This document shows positions 53,343 to 56,436 of a DNA stretch of 56,436 bases, one piece after another. Made by a program: the position numbers and the translations under genes. This DNA is from Lichenibacterium minor (GTDB taxonomy: Bacteria; Pseudomonadota; Alphaproteobacteria; Rhizobiales; Beijerinckiaceae): the NCBI RefSeq assembly GCF_004137685.1, contig NZ_QYBB01000028.1, forward strand, positions 1-56,436, in the 5' to 3' direction. Below the pieces are notes generated by a model. It worked only from the letters and a program-made list of their open reading frames with translations. It ran no database searches and had not been told where the DNA came from. The number at the start of each line of letters is the position of its first letter. Within the stretch, counting starts at the first letter, position 1.

Positions 53343-55313
53343 ATGCCATTCACCCATGCGCGCCGCCGTGGCGCGACCGTGCTGTTCCGTCGTAAGATCC
53401 CGGTCGATTTGCGCGATCGATTCGGTTCGCACGAGATCGTCCGTTCGATCGGGCGCGCCACGCCCGGTGAGGCGCGACGCATCGTGCACCGGCTATGGTC
53501 GCAGACGGAGTTGGTGTTCATGCGCGTCCGCAGCGAGCAGGCCCTGACCCGAGGCGAGATCGCGAAGGTCGTCGCCGCGGCGGTGGACGCCTTCCAGGAC
53601 GACATCGAGATCGCCATCGCCGACGTGATCCCCGGAGTGCCCCTCTCCGGCTTGGACGAGCCGGTGGACCGGGCCGACCGACTGCGCGGCGAGGCGGCGC
53701 TCTATGGCAGCATGCTCGACCGCAACGATGTCGTCGTCCAGAGAGACAACGTGAGCGTGCTGGCGCAGGAGGTGGTCGGCAAGGACGTTCAGGCTGGCAG
53801 CAACGACGAGCGTCGCCTCTGCCGTGCGGTGACTGAAGGTCTGCAAGCAGCAGCAGGGCCAGTTGCCGCCGTGTTCGACCGCCTCGCGCGGTTTCGCCCT
53901 GCTACATCAGCCGTTCGGTTGATCGATGAGGCCGAATACGAGGCGACGCCCGAGGTGCTCACGGCGATGCGGGCCGCGAAGGTCGGAGACGACGTATCGG
54001 TGCTGATCGACCAGTTGAGGCCCGTGACTACCGACGTTCCGGTCGCGACGCCAACATCGTCCGTCGGTACAAGTCCTCTGTTGCGCAACGCCGATGAGCT
54101 GATGTCGGCGCTCTGGCCCAGGTTCGCCTCCCACAAGGTCTTGATGGAGGAATGGAAGCGGACCGAAGCGGACGCGACGAAGACGACGCTCAAGCACTGG
54201 CTTGAGTGCTGCGGGGACAAGAAGCCCGGCGACTACACGACCGAGGACGTTTCTGCGTTCCACGCGATAATAAAGGAATTGCCGAGCAACTACTATCACA
54301 ATTCCGCGTACCGCAGCGTCTACGAGGCGAACGGAGTTCGCGCTGTCGTCGCGATGAGCAAGGGGCACGTTGTCGATCGCATGTCGAACAAGACCTGGAA
54401 TAGTCACAATTCGACGCTGAACGGCTTCTTTCTCTGGTGCGCTGGCAAGGGCGCGGCTTTGCCGAAAGGCACCGAGTCTGTTTGCGCCGGTGAGTTCGTC
54501 TGCATACCCAAGAAGGCGGTTCGGCGCCAAGATGACCCCTCGCGCATCATCTACGAGGATCGCCAGATCCGGACTCTGTTCTCGGCTCCCAAATATACGG
54601 GTGCGAAGTCCGGCCACTACTGGAGGCAGACCGGGCCATTGGTCACCAGGGATCACCGTTACTGGCTGCCCCTGATCGGCGCTCTGCACGGTGCCCGGCG
54701 CGAGGAGCCGACGCTTCTCAAGGTCAAGCACGTTCGACTTACCGCTGGTGGAGTTGCCTATTTCAATTGGACGGCGCCGGAACTTTACAAGGGACTTAAG
54801 GATGTAGGCAGTCCGCGCGACGTGCCCCTCCATCGCGACCTGCTGCGGCTCGGCTTCATGGATGCGCGTGTACACGGACGAGATCCGGAAGCGCCACTGT
54901 TCCCGGATGCCGTTTCGTATGGGGCGATGGAGCGGAATGCCGAGCCGTTCGGCTCGTGGTTCGGCCTCTTCCGCAAGCACTGCGGCGTCGTCGACCCACG
55001 TCTGGATTTTCATTCGTGGAGGCATACCGCGGAGACACTCCTTCTACGAGCAGGCGTGCCGCAGAGCCACGTCGAAGAGATCGTCGGTCACGAGAGCGAA
55101 GGCAGGCGCTCCGCGATGAGTGCGGTTTACAACCACGGCATGTCCGTCGAGCTTCTGAAGATATCGATTGACAGGCTCAGTCTGCCGATTGATGTTGAGG
55201 CCCTGATCGAAGCCGTGAGGCGATCCGACGCCGTCGACCGGTCGGCCGCTTGGCCCGACCTGTCCGACCCGAAGATCAGGCCGAAGCCGAAGGCTTCGAG
55301 GCGAAGCGTCTGA
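53343..55313 (+). CDS. Tyrosine recombinase/phage-type integrase (right member of a divergent pair)
   Basis: A 656-residue tyrosine recombinase starting MPFTHARRRGATVLFRRKIP. Catalytic residues are in ALHGARREEP (Arg), HSWRHT (His-x-x-Arg), VGHESEG (His) and VYNHGM (Tyr). It shares many blocks with its divergent neighbour (KDVGSPR, LELGF/LRLGF, RRFHGV/RKHCGV), so they are paralogues. The pair may act together to move an element, as known for recombinase sets. ATG 53343 fits the fold; the frame opens at 53280. Confidence 0.9.
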   Translation: MPFTHARRRGATVLFRRKIPVDLRDRFGSHEIVRSIGRATPGEARRIVHRLWSQTELVFMRVRSEQALTRGEIAKVVAAAVDAFQDDIEIAIADVIPGVPLSGLDEPVDRADRLRGEAALYGSMLDRNDVVVQRDNVSVLAQEVVGKDVQAGSNDERRLCRAVTEGLQAAAGPVAAVFDRLARFRPATSAVRLIDEAEYEATPEVLTAMRAAKVGDDVSVLIDQLRPVTTDVPVATPTSSVGTSPLLRNADELMSALWPRFASHKVLMEEWKRTEADATKTTLKHWLECCGDKKPGDYTTEDVSAFHAIIKELPSNYYHNSAYRSVYEANGVRAVVAMSKGHVVDRMSNKTWNSHNSTLNGFFLWCAGKGAALPKGTESVCAGEFVCIPKKAVRRQDDPSRIIYEDRQIRTLFSAPKYTGAKSGHYWRQTGPLVTRDHRYWLPLIGALHGARREEPTLLKVKHVRLTAGGVAYFNWTAPELYKGLKDVGSPRDVPLHRDLLRLGFMDARVHGRDPEAPLFPDAVSYGAMERNAEPFGSWFGLFRKHCGVVDPRLDFHSWRHTAETLLLRAGVPQSHVEEIVGHESEGRRSAMSAVYNHGMSVELLKISIDRLSLPIDVEALIEAVRRSDAVDRSAAWPDLSDPKIRPKPKASRRSV

Positions 55314-55394
55314 TACCAAACGTGAAAAGTCCTGACCCCTTTTCCGCCGGTTCACACAGTGAGCGGACGGGTCAGGACTTCCCTCGCTTGGTAT
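55313..55394 (+). terminator. Long imperfect hairpin after the right recombinase
   Basis: AAGTCCTGACCC (55327-55338) and GGGTCAGGACTT (55369-55380) are perfect 12-bp inverted arms. ATACCAA (55313-55319) and TTGGTAT (55388-55394) form an outer 7-bp pair. It begins on the last base of the stop codon. It could terminate the recombinase transcript or be an end of the mobile unit. Confidence 0.6.
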
Positions 55395-55428
55395 GATACA
55401 GTAGAAGAGCGATATTGATTTATATGTT

Positions 55429-55453
55429 GGTCGATGCACAAAGTGCATCGACC
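55429..55453. repeat. Perfect 11-bp inverted repeat with AAA spacer
   Basis: GGTCGATGCAC and GTGCATCGACC are exact inverted copies around AAA. No T-run follows. Placed 115 bp after the recombinase gene, it is a good candidate for a recombinase crossover or binding site. Confidence 0.55.
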
Positions 55454-55841
55454 GCGCGAGCTCCGATCCTGCTCCGATCAGTAGTGTCGTGACCTCCGCT
55501 GCTGTCTATCCTGCACGGACAGCATCGTTACTCTGAAGCAACGATAGAACTACGCTCGGCTGCGGCATATTTCGAGGCAGAGTCGTCGACCGACCCGGAT
55601 GCTTGCAGGGGCGGGAGGGTCCCCAGCTAACACCCAGCACCCCCGCTCGCCCTCTGACACCCGCACGACGCGCACAGCGCCGCTCACACCGATGTGCTAC
55701 ACATAGCAGGTTGCCGCCGAGACGCGATGACATGACCGCGACGTCGGTCAGCAGGGCGAACGTTTCCACAGCCTCGTTCGAAGGTGGCGTTTTAGGTGAG
55801 GTTCTGACACCGCTCGTCGGCTTCGCCGCCCCGGCCGCTTG
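55454..55841. other. Intergenic stretch, nothing recognised
   Basis: About 390 bp between the recombinase-side repeats and the terminal inverted repeat. Frames look accidental. I see no RNA gene. Confidence 0.4.
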
Positions 55842-55951
55842 TCGACCCACGGACGAACCCGCTCTCGCGGGAGGGCTTCCTGAGAGGTTGGGCACAACTG
55901 GAGATCAGCGCGAGCGCTTGAACGGGTTCCGCCAGCCTCGGAGCATGAGGG
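55842..55951 (+). repeat. Right copy of the end-to-end inverted repeat (leader of the 55981 gene)
   Basis: Inverted relative to 1-110, about 94 percent identical by eye. It contains the internal palindrome-like CCCGCTCTCGCGGGAG stretch. It lies 29 bp upstream of the recombinase start. Confidence 0.85.
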
Positions 55952-55980
55952 TCCATCCCTCATCTCGCGAGGATCACGCG

Positions 55981-56272
55981 ATGTCCCAGCAACAAGCCTC
56001 CACCCCGGTCAGCCCGCTCCGCCGCCGCATGCTCGACGACATGGCCATGCGCGGCCTGCACGAGGACACCCAGCGCAACTACATCATGTCCGTGCGGAAC
56101 TTCGCGGCCTTCCTGGGCCGCTCGCCCGAGACCGCCACGCCCGAGGACGTCCGGCGCTTCCAGATCCACCAGGCCGACAGCGGGGTGCAGCCGTCCACGG
56201 TCAACAACGCAGTGTCGGGGTTACGCTTTCTGTTCAACGTCACGCTGGACCGGCCGGACCTGTCGCGACGCC
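55981..56272 (+). pseudogene. Short tyrosine-recombinase (IS91-associated type), cut by IS66
   Basis: It reads MSQQQASTPVSPLRRRMLDDM, then TQRNYIMSVRNFAAFLGRSPET and VNNAVSGLRFLFNVTL, the N-terminal SAM-like/core-binding domain of small recombinases that sit beside IS91-family transposases. After 97 residues the frame enters an IS66 end at 56273. No catalytic domain remains inside the window. Confidence 0.78.
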
Positions 56273-56436
56273 GTACGCGTCCGGTCAGCACCGCAGGTCA
56301 GGGCTGCCGCGTGAGGGCGGTGCCGCCGAGCGCGTCAGGCCGCCTGGGCCAGGACTGCACCGGGTCGGCTGGCCTTCCAGTTCCAGGGCAGCAGCTCGTC
56401 GAGGCGCTTCGCGGGGTGGTCCGGCAGGCGGGCAAG
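56273..56436 (-). mobile_element. IS66-family element, right end, running off the window
   Basis: Its tip GTACGCGTCCGGTCAGCACC starts at 56273. On the minus strand it carries the end of tnpC and the same inter-tip sequence as 24421-25082. The rest lies outside the window. Confidence 0.8.
56335..56436 (-). CDS. IS66 TnpC, C-terminal 33 residues (partial, enters from the right edge)
   Basis: On the minus strand it reads LPDHPAKRLDELLPWNWKAS and ends in AQAA, nearly the same as the end of the copy at 24421-25009. The stop is at 56335-56337. Its upstream part is outside the window, so it cannot be judged intact or broken. Confidence 0.8.
   Translation of the reverse strand, partial: LARLPDHPAKRLDELLPWNWKASRPGAVLAQAA

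Noticed and set aside
51186..53489. A longer integrase starting at 53489
   Set aside because: GTG 53099 has AGGAG at ideal spacing, and the extension crosses the promoter region of the divergent recombinase.

Overview
The window looks like an accessory, mosaic segment of a high-GC alphaproteobacterial replicon (chromosomal island or megaplasmid). A Rhizobiales lineage such as Methylobacteriaceae/Beijerinckiaceae is my inference from the IS66 and IS630 elements, the MobF relaxase, and the ArdC and DUF932-type remnants. No rRNA, tRNA or CRISPR array was seen.

Layout. (1) 1-110 is an inverted copy of 55842-55951, so related sequences face outward at both ends of the window. (2) 312-4799 is a sugar-type ABC importer (two RbsC-like permeases, a double ATPase, a periplasmic binding protein), divergent from an SDR dehydrogenase. 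(3) 5993-6354 is an IS630 fragment. (4) 6824-9936 holds a membrane GGDEF-EAL protein followed by a FeeM-like N-acyl amino acid/autoinducer synthase gene with a perfect palindrome before its start; a decaying alpha/beta hydrolase follows. (5) 11314-20319 is a tightly overlapped catabolic operon (MFS importer, amidohydrolase/lactonase, SDR, three alpha/beta hydrolases, a carboxymuconolactone-decarboxylase-like protein, an EthD-like protein) with a divergent LysR regulator and a DctA-like transporter. Two of the three hydrolases have Ala where the nucleophile Ser should be. (6) 20724-25823 has a small accessory gene and a MobF relaxase-helicase, a chimeric DUF932-type fragment, and two degenerate IS66 remnants.

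(7) 26013-49221 is a large defence island and the highlight. It contains a frameshifted TIR-domain gene and a small unknown gene whose start codon was hit by a complete IS66 with an exact 8-bp target duplication. Next is a restriction module on the minus strand: an RHH regulator with its own operator-like repeat, a C5 cytosine methyltransferase, an McrB-like AAA+ GTPase, a DUF2357 PD-(D/E)XK nuclease and Vsr. This resembles BsuMI/LlaJI-type GTP-dependent restriction. Beside it is a DISARM-like operon (UvrD-type helicase, DrmA, DrmB, NERD-helicase) that lacks drmC. Divergent from that operon is a ~1590-residue protein joining an HSP90/sacsin-like ATPase to an SF2 helicase. I propose these form one composite, 5mC-guided anti-phage locus.

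(8) 49585-50991 holds an ArdC remnant, an internally deleted IS66 with a TnpA-TnpC fusion, and an HsdR N-terminal remnant. (9) 51186-55313 is a divergent pair of related tyrosine recombinases, followed by strong inverted repeats. (10) 55981-56436 is an IS91-associated-type recombinase gene cut by another IS66 that runs off the window.

Starts were chosen by 4-bp stop/start overlaps, Shine-Dalgarno matches and family alignment from memory. No database search was possible.
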